Source: Gentiana macrophylla (lineage: Eukaryota > Streptophyta > Magnoliopsida > Gentianales > Gentianaceae). From it: DNA of 64,000 nucleotides. The notes beneath the pieces are model-generated. The model made no database searches. It was not told where the DNA came from and saw only the letters and a program-made list of their open reading frames with translations. The stretch covers positions 6,299,822 to 6,363,821 of the forward strand of contig CM047806.1 of NCBI GenBank assembly GCA_026214975.1. The letters are read 5' to 3'. Every line of letters starts with the position of its first letter. The stretch's first letter is position 1. Positions 34,301-45,586 of this stretch are shown piece by piece. A program made the translations under genes and the position numbers.

Positions 34301-34697
34301 AATTTTGGTATTTTAAAAAACAATCGCTACTTCATACACCTTTTTATGCGAATCGTACAAATTATAATTGAAATATTCATTTCTCAAAATAAAAAAAAAT
34401 AAAAAATTGAAATATTCAGCAATGCATAAACAAAACTAATTAATAAAGGAAATTCAAACACGAACAATTTAGGTATTTTAAAAAACAATCACTAATCAAT
34501 TTTGGTATTTTAAAAAACAATCGCTAATTTTGGTATTTTAAAAAACAATCGCTACTTCATACACCTTTTTATGCGAATCGTACAAATTATAATTGAAATA
34601 TTCATTTCTCAAAATAAAAAAAAATAAAAAATTGAAATATTCAGCAATGCATAAACAAAACTAATTAATAAAGGAAATTCAAACACGAACAATTTAG
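34301..34697. repeat. direct repeat, 172 bp, two identical copies
   Basis: 34301-34472 and 34526-34697 are the same base for base as far as I can read, at a period of 225 bp. The 53 bp between holds two further short copies of GGTATTTTAAAAAACAATC.CTA. Confidence 0.9.
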
Positions 34698-34837
34698 AGA
34701 ATGAAGAATAGTGGATAAATACTTCTCGATTTGAGCTAAAGAAGATATTGATAAACACAAAGATGTTCAAAATGTTTGGCAGGTGGAGATGTTTGGTTTT
34801 GAAAATATATAATATATTTTTTGGGAAGTGGTTTAAA

Positions 34838-35245
34838 AGGATAAAAAGTTTGAGAAAATGGGAATCAGGACAGTGGAAATATAAATTGGATGATAAGGAC
34901 AAATCCTTTGTTGCAGTGGAATTGACCCCAAATCTAATTTTTACTATCACAGTCAAGGGCGGAGCCAGGATTTAAACTTCGGGTGGGCTAATGGACTATA
35001 TCAGATTCGTCGGGTGGGCTGGATTAAGGATATTTTATCGATCAAACGGGACTACATAGAATTTTTAGTGTAACATTTTTGTTTTCGGGTGGGCTTAGCC
35101 CCCCTTAGTCTACACATAGGTACGCCCTTGATCACAGTGGAATAAGGATATGTTTTTTTTATCCAGAAAAATATTCCACTGTCCTCTTTGCATATTTCTA
35201 TGTTCAAATTGTCATTTTTAACAATAAACCCTACATTTTTTTACT
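34838..35245 (+). repeat. dispersed repeat X, copy 1 (interrupted by a MITE)
   Basis: 34838-34953 plus 35139-35245 match the reverse complement of about 50305-50560 and 58615-58870. Shared blocks are GAAATATAAATTGG, GCAGTGGAA.TGACC.CAAATCTAAT, ACTATCACAGTGGAATAA and CATATTTCTATGTTCAAATTGTC. Nature unknown. It may be a TE fragment or pseudogene. Confidence 0.75.
34954..35130. mobile_element. hAT-type MITE, 177 bp, with perfect target duplication
   Basis: Terminal inverted repeats CAAGGGCG (both ends), and 8-bp target duplication ATCACAGT at 34946-34953 and 35131-35138. The related sites near 50405 and 58700 carry ATCACA(GT) once without the insert, which proves the boundaries. A decayed relative is at 18541-18690. 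Confidence 0.93.
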
Positions 35246-36335
35246 ATATTACTACTAACCAAGGTTGCACATAAGGTATTATAAAATGATGTAAGATTTA
35301 ACAGGTGCTTCGATGGTGTTAGGTTCATGTTGATTTGGAGATAAATCAAAACAATCAGAATTAAACCAATACAATCTGTGCTCGTTTCAAACCTAACCGA
35401 ATAGGCATGATGATTCCAATGTGTTTAGTTTTAGTTGTGTGTTCTCTGGTTGATTTTTGGTTTGGTTCAAGTTATCGGTTATTTTGCCCATCTATATTTT
35501 GAATACCCCAGCCCTTGAAGGGTATTATTGGTACAACATTTTTCGGAAAAGTCTTATGCCATTTGACCTTAATTGGCGTAATAAATTGATCCATGACGCA
35601 TTTGCCCATAGGCCTCTATTGTCTTTTTTTCTTTTTCTTTTTTAAATTTCTTTTTTTTTTTTTTTTTTTTCTTCTACTTCACTTACTAGAGTTAAAGATT
35701 TAAAGATAGTTTGAAATCTTGATGTAGATAGTTGTTGTAGCTATTTTTATTTTCGGCGGTTGTAAAAATTAATTTGTAGTGTAATATTCTTCATTTCAAC
35801 ACCGTTGACCCATTATATTACATGTAAGTCTGCATCTGGCTATCGAACTGCTGAAAATGATGATTTGGTGTGTGTGCGGCAGTGAAAGATGATGTAAAGA
35901 AATAACTAAACGGGACAATGGAAATTTTATATTTTATATTTTAAAATATATCAACTTTGATTTTCTTTTGTGCGGATATGAAACGTTATACACGCATTGG
36001 CATTATGTCCCTAACGCGCGAACGAGCGCCTCCGCGCCGAGAGTATAATTTATCAACTTTGATTGTTTTATGAGAATTGATAAAATAATATTACCACCAA
36101 TTAAAATAACAAGTATGCATTCTTCAAGTTATACAACAATATTGTTGCATTCACCATTGAATGTCACATGTTTCTCTTTCTATTTTGCAACAATTTCTTA
36201 TTTGGTATATGTATACGGAAATGCCAAATGTGTCAAAGTGGACAGTGTCCCTTCATACAAAAAAATGAATAATATTATATCCATTTCAAAAGTTCCCTTT
36301 ATAAAAAATTCAAAAATATTATGAATATTAATACA

Positions 36336-36374
<39 letters not shown>

Positions 36375-36440
36375 ATCAACGGTTTAGAGTTTGTTTTTTT
36401 TTCTTCTTCTTTTTATTGTATTGAGGGGTCATTCTATGGT
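35246..36440. other. intergenic, simple repeats only
   Basis: No gene supported. T tracts lie near 35625-35670, and an (AT)n microsatellite of about 36 bp is at 36337-36372. The short ORF at 36070-36324 has no recognisable family. Confidence 0.4.
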
Positions 36441-36449
36441 AGAGGACTT

Positions 36450-36995
36450 CCTGCGTCACTGTCCCTCGTCTAAATTCCAGCCAGTAAAAAGAATTTTGCG
36501 CGCTTCCTTGAAAAAAAACAAGAACAAAAATATATATAAAAAAAAAAAAAAAGCTGCGTGAGATAGTCGTGGGTTTGGAAGGAAAAAAAAACCTATTTAT
36601 TTGAGCACAGTCATAGTTTAAAAAAGCAAAAATTATTATAGCTAGAAGAAAAAAAAAGAATTTTAGCTAGCTCTAAAAAAAAAAAAAAGAACTAAAATAT
36701 ATAAAAAAAAAAAAAAAGGCTGCGTGAGATAGTAATGGGTTTGGAAGGAAAAAAAACTATTTATTTGACACAGTCACCAGTTTAAAAAGCAAAAAATTAT
36801 TATATAAGAAGATTCAAACCGAATCTCTTATCTACTATCTTAAAGTCTTAACTTAATTAAGATAATACATTCATTGTTTATATAAATACTGATATATATA
36901 TAATATTAGGGACGAAAGTTTGTGGTAGCCTTAAATTCATTGATTTTGAGAGGCTGCAGGTCGTGGCCTCTTGGCCCCACATGTGAAGTGTGCCT
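36450..36995. mobile_element. diverged relative of the 15896 hAT-MITE, with internal duplication
   Basis: Shares the internal order of 15896-16268: GTCCCTCGT... start, AAAATATATATAAAAAAA, GCTGCGTGAGATAGT, AGTTTAAAAAAGCAAAAATTATTATAG, TATATATATAATATTA and TTAAATTCATTG.TTTT...CCTCTTGGCCCC. The GGCTGCGTGAGATAGT...AAATTATTATA part is present twice (about 36553-36640 and 36719-36802). Ends and target duplication are not clear. Confidence 0.65.
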
Positions 36996-37005
36996 GGGAC
37001 TCACT

Positions 37006-37109
37006 ACATAGAAAGTTGTTTACGCAGATCATTCTGATTTCACATAGTTTCATCTGCGGATTAAAGCACATGCGATCAGAATGATATCACGTAAACAACT
37101 CCCTACGTA
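37006..37109. repeat. 104-bp foldback sequence
   Basis: TACATAGAAAGTTGTTTACG.CAGATCATTCTGAT pairs with ATCAGAATGATATCACGTAAACAACT...CTACGTA, giving a stem of about 33 bp with few mismatches and a 30-nt loop. The size fits a small MITE or a short hairpin RNA. No known miRNA is recognised in it. Confidence 0.75.
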
Positions 37110-38480
37110 GGAATTCTCTATGTAAGAATTTTCTTGTATTGAGGGTAACGAGTTATACTTTGTTAGGTGAGATCCAAACTGTAAGTGTGTGAGAATGTGT
37201 GTACCGAACATTTATTTGTTTTGGTACTATAAGTCTTTTTGTCTATTTTGAGAATATTGATAGAATATATTTATCATATTTTTTTCAAAATACCCTTATC
37301 TATTATACACTTAAAAAACAACCCCCTCAACAAAAACACACACACACATTAAAAATTGTTTTTGATTTTATTATTTAAAATGTATTATAATCATTCACTT
37401 GTTTTTTAATACATACGCACTTATTAATCAGCATCGACGGAGGGGATGGAGGTGGTTGTGAAAATTTAACAATAGGACAAACTAGTATGAATATGAATCA
37501 TGTGACCTATTGCTAAGTCAAATAAAATAACGGTAATCAAATACTAATTAAATTTACAACAAAATAGAATTACTTCACCAGGAAAAAAAATTACTACCTC
37601 ACAAAGATAAAACACAATGTGTGTACGTAATCCTGATTTGCCATATTTAGCACCGATTTTTTTTTTTATGAATTTGAATTATGAAAACAAACGTAAATTT
37701 CCTTGAATTATTGCACAGTTAGCTGAATTAATCTCGAAAGTATTGCTTAGGATTTCCTTAAAATTTCTACTAATCACTTGTTTCTTGTATTAGTACTACG
37801 TTATAGTATATCATTTCAAAAAAAAGCAAAACAGTGTAAGAATTCAACGCAGGATGATGTGATCTGATTTGGCCATGCATTTGCAGTTGGTAGGTGCATT
37901 AAAAACCTTAATTTCTTGCATAACAGAAGGTTGACAAAATCATACCTTTATAATTACCCCTATGTCCATAAGGTCAACAACAAAAGTTCATTTTTATATT
38001 TTTACCACAAGATGTATAAGAGCTTCAGATATATTTAACCAATTTTCTATTTTATAGTTCATTTTATATGTTTGTGCTAAAAAAATTTCACAATATGTTC
38101 TAATTTATAGAATTTATATCCAAGATGAAATATATCAAATTAACTATTTTACAAAATCTAGATGAATGCGTTAGATATAAATAAAATTTACGGTACTGGA
38201 TGAATACCGTAGATGTAAATAAAATTTTATAGAATCGGCATTTTTGTACGGTAAAAAAACAACGTAACTAGTACAATTTTTTTTAAAATATGAATGATTA
38301 AATACATATATTGAAAATACAGTTTTTAAAATATTTACGCTATCTATTTGCTCTTGCTCTTGATTTGTGTGTGTCATCCATTCTATCTACTTGCTGTAAA
38401 CTCACACAGAGAGAGATTTTTTTTATTTTTTTTATTTTTAATTTTATATATTTTCTTACCTCTAGGTGCATGGCTAGCTG
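37110..38480. other. intergenic upstream of the proline-rich gene
   Basis: AT-rich, no gene or transposon end recognised. An AC-rich run lies near 37335. Confidence 0.4.
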
Positions 38481-38488
38481 TATATATA
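38481..38488 (+). promoter_or_regulatory. TATA box of the proline-rich protein gene
   Basis: TATATATA 79 bp before the start codon. Between them lies a threefold (G)TAACATTGTAACATTGT repeat in the likely 5' UTR. Confidence 0.55.
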
Positions 38489-38559
38489 CATAACATTGTA
38501 ACATTGTAACATTGTAGCATTATCAAAGCCAATTTGTTTTTCTACTAATAAAAACAAAC

Positions 38560-39198
38560 ATGGCTTCCCCTTTCTCATCTTTTTTGATGCTCAATGTCGT
38601 TTCTTTGATGATTATGGTGCTCACATTTCCTGCAAATTGTGATGCAAGGCCACTTAGAAAAATGGATGAGACCGGCGGTAGTCCCGGTACCGGTGGCGGC
38701 TTTACGTTTCCGTTCCCTCCTTTACCAAATTTACCCTTTCCTCCTTTCCCCAACATTCCATTCCCATTCCCACCGATGGCTGGCGGTGGTATCCCGCAAA
38801 TACCCTTTCCTCCTCTCCCTAGTTTCCCATTCCCTCCTGTCCCCGGTTTCTCATTCCCACCGATTGGTGGTGGTGGTATCCCGGGACTACCCTCCTCACC
38901 TCCGGACCCTACAGCCCCACCATCACCAACCGGTGGTAGTACCCCACAACTACCTAATGTTCCTGGTTTTTCGTTCCCATTCCCACCAATCGGAGGAGGT
39001 ATCCCATTTCTTCCTCCATTCGGTTTTCCTGGTGCTCCTCCTACAACAAGTGCCCCTCCAGCTGTGACGGCTGCCCCTCCTACCACACTGTCTGGTGGTG
39101 ATGGTGATGATGGTGATGATGCTGATGATGGCGAGGGGTCCGAGTTGACGTCAGGATCAAAAGGCTTAGAAAAAATTAATTATCAAATTCCGTCCTAA
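38560..39198 (+). CDS. secreted proline/glycine-rich protein (212 aa)
   Basis: Likely a cell-wall or extracellular structural protein. Residues 1-28 form a clear signal peptide (MASPFSSFLML...MVLTFPANCDA, cleavage likely after DA). The mature part is built of Phe/Pro runs (FPFPPLPNLPFPPFP, FPFPPVPGFSFPP) separated by GGG(I/G)P hinges (PPIGGGGIPG, PPIGGGIPF). A Pro/Thr/Ala segment follows, then an acidic Asp/Gly tract (GDGDDGDDADDGEG) near residues 181-194. Pro residues in PP and SPP contexts could be hydroxylated. It is a single-exon gene with TATA and leader upstream and an in-frame TAA. Antisense frames through it are artefacts of its composition. The exact family name is not known to me. 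It resembles small plant proline-rich secreted proteins. Confidence 0.88.
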   Translation: MASPFSSFLMLNVVSLMIMVLTFPANCDARPLRKMDETGGSPGTGGGFTFPFPPLPNLPFPPFPNIPFPFPPMAGGGIPQIPFPPLPSFPFPPVPGFSFPPIGGGGIPGLPSSPPDPTAPPSPTGGSTPQLPNVPGFSFPFPPIGGGIPFLPPFGFPGAPPTTSAPPAVTAAPPTTLSGGDGDDGDDADDGEGSELTSGSKGLEKINYQIPS

Positions 39199-41514
39199 TT
39201 AAATGCATATTTTAATGTCTATATATGTAATAACTCATTAGAGATTACTATTAATGTAGGTATGCCCTTGTCTATGTTAATTTAGAAGTATTCTAATGAG
39301 TTTATTATCAAGAATTAAGAAAAGCATTATAGACAAGTACCTTAATTAATTTAGTTTTGTGCTCCTACTTGTGTTTTTGTACTTGTATATGTTCTTGCAA
39401 AATGCATGGTAAATTAAACCTTTTTTTAAATAAATATGTCTATATAAATGACATTCATCTAATAACGTGATGTATTAAAGAATCATCATACTAAAAGGTA
39501 GTAATTTCCACATCATGATCATTACAATTATAAACAATGGCAAACAATTAATTACATATATGAAAAATCGTCAGTTTCCTTGCAACACTAATTTTTTTAT
39601 TACAGATTATCAACTCATGCATGTTCAAACATAAGAAAAAAGGTTAAAGGTTGTAAAGGACAGTTTTTGATCTAAAATGAGGAAAAAGGATAAGAAAAAG
39701 AGATGGTGGTGAGGACAAAACGCAGCGCGTATTACTACATGTACATTTACTACGTATTCAACCAAACGTAAGTAACACGCGTAGAATACGCACGCTATTC
39801 TTCCAAAAGTTTCAAAAGACTGTCCTTCTACTTAATTGATGAAATATTTTTGTCCTTCTCCCTCATTCCCCCTTATTTTTTTTTCTTGTCCTTTTTTCCT
39901 ATTTTGTATCTTATTTTGTCCTTTTTGCCTCTGGCCTCTAAGAAAAATTGAGTATTCTTTTAAATAAAAATTGAGTATTTTAGAATTTTGGTTCACCATT
40001 TATTGCCCGATCTTGTTAGTCCTTTAGAGTTGTTGTTTTTTTTTTTTTTTTTTTGTTAGTCCTTTAGAGTTGGGTTTTTTTTGTTGTTGTTGTTAGTCCT
40101 TTAGAGTTGTTAAGTTGTTAACTAACCGAGTTTTTTCTTTCTTTCTTTGAAGGAATTAACTAACCAAGTTAAGCCAATCATTTATTGTTCAACCTTGGTT
40201 TGTTTATATATGTCACAAGCTTATTCATAATTGTATATTTAATAAATGAATAATAAATAATGTTCAAGTTTGATTCCTTTAGATCACGATTTAATAAACA
40301 AATAAAAATTATATTCAAGTTTGGCTCGTTTAAAAAGAAAATTTATTCGAGCTTGTGTTTGACTTATGCTCATTAAATGTATTTTAGTCTTCAAATTTAA
40401 GCTCGTCTCGACGTTAGCATGATAAGGTTTAAAGTCAAGTCCAATCGCGTGCGCGTGTGTCTTGTGTGTATATAAATTACAAAAAGTATTAGAAGTTTTC
40501 TATAAATATTCTATAAAATTAATCTATAGTATACTATTAGATTAATACATAACTTATCATGATGTGTTTGAGATAGATTTTACATTGGATTATCTATATA
40601 ACCGGGTTCGCAAATATACTTGAACGTTCATGTTTGTTTAGGAAACGAATTTATTATTATGTACAAGCCTGATTCGTTAAGCTACAAACGAACAACACTA
40701 ACACTAACGAGCTAAACACATGTTTCATCGCAAAACGCCTCTGTTTATTCATGAGCGTTTAATTAGCCAGATATAACATCATCCTTACTCAAGAAGCTTT
40801 ATATATATAGATTTATCCCATTATTTGTTTGCCTTATATAGATTTATTATCTATATATTTCTCGCCAAATGGTAGTGATAAGCCTCTTAGAAGCCTTTAC
40901 ATTTGTGATGTTTCTTTTAAAAAACATATGTACGTTATCGTGAAACCTCCTGGTCTTGAGGTCACTGTTAGGTTTAGTGTCCGAAACTCGGAAAGCCCAT
41001 AGGAAGCGTGTAAATATAAAACAAAAACAAAGTCGAGCAAAATAATAACAATTGAGCAACATTAAGGCAGCCAACATGTGTAGAATAAAAGTGCTTGCTC
41101 CTCAGACTTATTTTCCACTTGAAAAGTGAAAAAAAAAAAAAAAAAAGGAAATTTTAAGAAATAGTTGACAAAGCTTCTAATATTTCAATCATGTTTGTTG
41201 TTATTATCGACTATAAGCATGGGGTAAGCACAAAAGGAAAAACACCATTTAACTTAATTGATATATCTTAATGATACGCCATAAAATAAAACACAAATTT
41301 TACCTAAATACTTAACATAAGGCGGTTGTTCCTTATTCATTCTCGATGTGGGAAACAAATCGACTCACCACTTAACAATATCGTAAGAAATTAAAATTCA
41401 AGTTGTAAATTCGTAAACCACATAATGGATGGTTCCTTCATCAATTTACAACTAACAAACATGACGAACTTTTTCTTCAATAGACTGTGAACAATCTTAT
41501 CATTATCATGTGTT
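39199..41514. other. intergenic, small repeats
   Basis: No gene supported. TTAGTCCTTTAGAGTTG occurs three times (about 40016, 40066, 40096), separated by T tracts. An A tract lies at 41129-41146. The remainder is AT-rich and unremarkable. Confidence 0.4.
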
Positions 41515-42180
41515 GTATATTATTTAAACCGATTTTATGTGGTATCTCCACATATGTGTATAAGAAGTGGGACAATATGTATCATATATTTAATGTAGAT
41601 TGTTTTACATATGTTGTGTCCACATTTGCAGGTAGCATGTCCATTTTTTTTTATTTATTTATATAATGTTGTCTTTTTTGTTATGTTAATTTGGTTTGAA
41701 TTTGGATTTGATATTTCAAGTTTTTTTATATGTAATTCTGAAATTTAATTAGATGATGATGTATTGCTTACGTGTTATCTCTCGTTTATCATGTGACACC
41801 AAACCCTAAAAATTATAAGTTTCACTACATAGGCGTGTGGGGGCTATAGGCCCATTTTTCTATCGGACCTAACGTTTTTATTTTTATTACTATTTTATAA
41901 TTTGTAAAATCAATAAAGATATTACAATGATTAACGGTTGAAAAGCTAACGAAGATTTGTAATGACTCCTCTCATAAAATAATAATATACAAGGAATCTT
42001 AAAAGTTTTCGTAAAAATTAAGAAATTGATAAACGTCTGAAATACCTTGTGACAATCATTTATGCGATCGTTGTAAGATAATAATCTTATTGATTGTATT
42101 GATAATGAATTAAGGAGACGAGTAAAAAAAAAAACTACTTCATTGATATTCTAGAAAATTATTATATTGCAGAAATATAA
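41515..42180 (+). repeat. diverged relic of the MADS 3' flank
   Basis: Colinear with 44033-44700 and 51905-52565: TATCTCCAC.TATGT..., AGATTGTTTTACAT.TGTTGT.TC.ACAT, TTTGGATTTGAT, GATGTATTGCTT.CGTGTTA, TGTGGG.GCTA.AGGCCCATTTTT, AATTTGTAAA.TCAATAAAGATATTACA.TGATT and TTAAGAAA.TGATAAACGTC. Identity is clearly lower than between the two recent units. No MADS coding sequence precedes it, so the gene body of this older copy is lost. Confidence 0.82.
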
Positions 42181-43159
42181 ACAGTCAAACGAACTTATAT
42201 TTTATGATGAATAGAGTACTTAAATTGTCATATATGATAAGGGTAGAGGCATGTGGCATGGTAATTTTGTCCCCCCCTTTATTAGCTCATAGCGAATTCT
42301 TACACCGTATCGAAACCTCAATATTATGCAATATATTACAATGTGGACTAATTTTCTGCCTCTCATACTAAATTAAAGTTGATTAATAAGTCTTATAAGT
42401 CATCGATCTGTCTTTCATCATTCAAGTATATCAAAATCAAGAAACATTGACAAAACATTATCATTCAAATAGTCATCCAACTTTGATTTAATGCATGTTT
42501 TTTCATCGATTTACAGCTAACATTCAAATCTTTATGTGTTGGAAAATGCTATTTGAATGTTTATGTTCCAACTCCCTTGACTTATTTTAGTATTTTTTTT
42601 TCATTTTCGTGGGTTCGTTAAATTATTTATATTTTAGGTAATTCCACGGAACTATACATGAATTTGAGCAAAACGAAACCAGTCAAATCGTATCTTAGTT
42701 TTCCCAATTAGTACATTTCTAAGCTAAACTCTTTGATTTAAGTACAGCTAGTGATCTCTGGATTTAATACTACTATAATACATACGAGTTGTATGCAAAA
42801 TTAATAATCATTACAGGTTTTGTTACAAATAAGTGTACTCTGACATACATAAATCATTCTAATGTTTTGATTCAAACAAGAAGTGATTGGAAATAAATAT
42901 TTTGACAAAGTCAATGACTACTAAGTTGACTAGTTCTAATTATTAATTTGCAATCAATCAAAACACTTCAATTATTTATAGAATTACAAAGAAATAAAAG
43001 TGAACCGACATAAAATGCCATTTTATTTTGCTATATATTGTACTTTTTTTGAAATAAATATACATAAATGATGAATATAGTTCATAGAGTTAAATCAACA
43101 AAATTCCATAGTACACACGTCAAGCGGTCCTGGGAATTAATACTCGAGTTGACTAGTTT
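42181..43159. other. intergenic left of the tandem array
   Basis: No gene. 42278-42330 (TTATTAGCTC...AATTCTTACA...AAACCTCA) weakly resembles 48598-48645, so the old relic may extend this far. Confidence 0.4.
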
Positions 43160-43383
43160 GACTGTGCATTGACCGTGTATGTGAATGAATAAATGGAGTA
43201 GTTTAAGATGATTTGATAAATCGTATTGGATTGTATAGGATTTTTCCCAAATGACCATAGCTACATTTTTGCAATACGTATATTTTTGTTTATTTAAAAA
43301 ACACGAATAATTTCTAGATTTTTCCAAAAATTACATAAAAAATGCGCAAGTTTTATTAAATATAACTTGCCCATTAATTTTAG

Positions 43384-43394
43384 CTATAAATATA
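43384..43394 (+). promoter_or_regulatory. TATA box of MADS gene 1
   Basis: CTATAAATATA, 86 bp upstream of the ATG. The leader that follows is CA-rich (CATCAACAC..TCTCTCACCACACTC), typical for a plant 5' UTR. The same box is at 51253-51263 in unit 2. Confidence 0.7.
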
Positions 43395-43469
43395 GGTCAC
43401 CATCAAGGGAACATCAACACATTTCTCTCACCACACTCATAACAACAAACACTATTTCATTTTCATCCA

Positions 43470-44018
43470 ATGAAGGGAGAGACTAGCAACAAAAAGAGAA
43501 TTAGTAGGGGTCGCCAAAAGATCCCGATGCAAAAAATCGCAAACGAGAACAGCCTTTACGCGACGTTTTCGAAACGTCGTGACGGCGTTTTCAAGAAAGC
43601 AAGTGAGCTTAGCCTTGAATGCAAGGTCAATGTTGGAATCATCATTTCTTCTCCAACAGATAAGCCACATTCTTTCATGGCACCAACCCCTGGCACTGTT
43701 GCCAATTATAGCAAGATTCACATCAATCAAGACGAGGCCGCTTGGTTTTTGGATGCTTGCAACAAGTCTCGAATTGAGCTCCTTTGCAGGCATGTTGAAC
43801 AACTCGAAGCCAGGAAACGAGTTGCGGAGGAACGCGAGCTTCAGCTGATGGAAGGCGCGAACATGGTGATCACTCCAGATAGTCGTTGGGAGAAGCCAGT
43901 GAAGGATCTTGGCTATGAAGAAGCCAAGCAGATGGAGGCATGGCTAGCTTATGTGCTTTTTCATATGAAGAACCAAGCCATTTTTATGGCGAATTTGAAT
44001 TTTCATGGTGGTTTTTAA
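43470..44018 (+). CDS. type I (M-alpha) MADS-box transcription factor, AGL62-like, copy 1
   Basis: A DNA-binding protein of the type I MADS class, whose members act mainly in the female gametophyte and endosperm. The MADS domain spans about residues 13-69, with RGRQKIPMQKIANENS, FSKRRDGVFKKASELS and an IIISSPTDKPHSF end. The FSKRR..(L/V)FKKASELS and SP-K-SF features are those of the AGL62/AGL61/AGL28 (M-alpha) group. There is no K domain and no intron, as usual for type I. At 182 aa it is short. Residues 105-130 are charged and probably helical (RHVEQLEARKRVAEEREL), and the C-terminus is hydrophobic (YVLFHMKNQAIFMANLNFHGGF). The gene has its own TATA box and is intact. It differs from copy 2 at five residues. 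The exact orthologue is not determinable here. Confidence 0.93.
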   Translation: MKGETSNKKRISRGRQKIPMQKIANENSLYATFSKRRDGVFKKASELSLECKVNVGIIISSPTDKPHSFMAPTPGTVANYSKIHINQDEAAWFLDACNKSRIELLCRHVEQLEARKRVAEERELQLMEGANMVITPDSRWEKPVKDLGYEEAKQMEAWLAYVLFHMKNQAIFMANLNFHGGF

Positions 44019-45050
44019 GCCGAGGATTTTTAGTAGGTATCTCCACGTATGTACAACATATGTGGAACAATTTGTATTTATATATTTGATATAGATTGTT
44101 TTACATCTGTTGTATCTACATGTGGAGCTCCTACGTACAAATTACTCAGTCCTTTTGAATTTGTTTGATTTTGTCTTCTTTTGATGTTTGGTCTAAATTT
44201 GGATTTGATTTTTCATGATTTTGTCTGTAGTAGTTTCAGATATATGGATTTTTGGAACTTTATTGTGCAATTGAATAACATAATTCTGAAATTTAATTTT
44301 TTACTGAAAATTAAATTAATGAAGATGTATTGCTTCCGTGTTACCTGATTTATTGCTCGATTTTAAACCCAAAAATTTTAAGTTTTATTATATAGGGCAT
44401 GTGGGAGCTAGAGGCCCATTTTTTTTAATCAGCTCAAACATTCTTATTTTTAATACAATTTTACAATTTGTAAAGTCAATAAAGATATTACATTGATTGA
44501 AAGTTGAAAAGCTAATGGATATTTGTAATGACTACTTTCTCATAAAATACAAGTAATTTTAGAAGTTTTCATAAAAATTAAGAAAATGATAAACGTCCAA
44601 AATACCTTATGACAATCATTTAAAATAATAAGTTTATCGGTTGTATTGATAATAATGAAAAGGTAAGATGAAAAAAGTAATAACATTCTTTTGATATGCT
44701 GAATAATTTTTTTTAATCGGAATAGGTTATAATAGGTTATTATATATGCTTTGAGAATGTATCTTATATTATCTTTCTGGAGGTTTTAGTAGTTATTTGT
44801 ATTATATTTTGTCGTTGTCATTTATATTTGGTATTTTGGAGCTTTATTGTAGGAATACATGATTCACCGAACTCCGTAAGGCGAAGAATAAATATTGTCA
44901 ATCGTAGTTTGAAGCAATTAATAGTTGAAGGTGTAGTAGATAAAGCGAGAAGCAAAAGAGTGGAAACGACATGAGCATTATAACTGATTTAATGACAACT
45001 TGAATCACATTAAATCGTAATTTTACATGTCAAGATATCATGAAAACATT
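44019..45050. other. 3' flank of MADS copy 1
   Basis: 3' UTR and downstream AT-rich DNA. Its first 670 bp also survives as the old relic at 41515-42180. No second gene. Confidence 0.5.
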
Positions 45051-45586
45051 CAGGGCCGGCTCACCCATCAGGCGGGCCAGACAACCGCCGAAGGCCCACC
45101 AATAGGACGGGCCCCCAAAAAATGTTTTAATTATAAAAAACCGTGTAGACACAATCTCATTCATTCAGCCTAGTATAATGTGTTTACGAAAAAAATTATC
45201 AGAACAGATATTAGACGGTTGTGCTAATCCGCTTCAGTACGCAGCTAAGAAGGAGCTCTTCCACCTTACTTATACTCAGAAAAAAAAAATTAAGGCCCAA
45301 TGCCCCAAAAAACTAAAATAATCTCAGGCAACCAAACTATAATATGATGTGCATACATATAAATTTGGATTTTGGTTCTAAATATACTAGAAAGAAATGT
45401 TGAATTATTACTTTGTAGGTATGTGTTGTGGGTATCAATGAATTTGAATTTTGTTTCTACATATGTTAGAAGAGTATAAAGTAATATTTTGTAATTATAT
45501 TTTTGAAAAGGAAAAAAAAACTTTCAAACTAAAAAGACCCCTTCGACAAAGTTGCTGAAAGCCCCAGAATTTCAGGGATGACCCTG
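45051..45586. mobile_element. hAT-type non-autonomous element, unit 1
   Basis: Ends CAGGGCCGGCTC and (inverted) CAGGGTCATCCC. Target duplication AAAACATT at 45043-45050 and AAAACATC at 45587-45594 (7 of 8). It is 536 bp, non-coding. The same element with the same target site is in unit 2, so it predates the duplication. Confidence 0.82.

Noticed and set aside
38523..39086. Long minus-strand Gly-rich frame opposite the proline-rich gene
   Set aside because: It is the composition shadow of a Pro-rich gene: Pro codons read as Gly on the other strand. It has no signal peptide and no promoter, while the plus strand has both.
43452..43802. 116-codon minus-strand frame across the MADS gene (also 51321-51671)
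   Set aside because: Antisense shadow of the MADS coding sequence. The plus frame has an unambiguous MADS domain.
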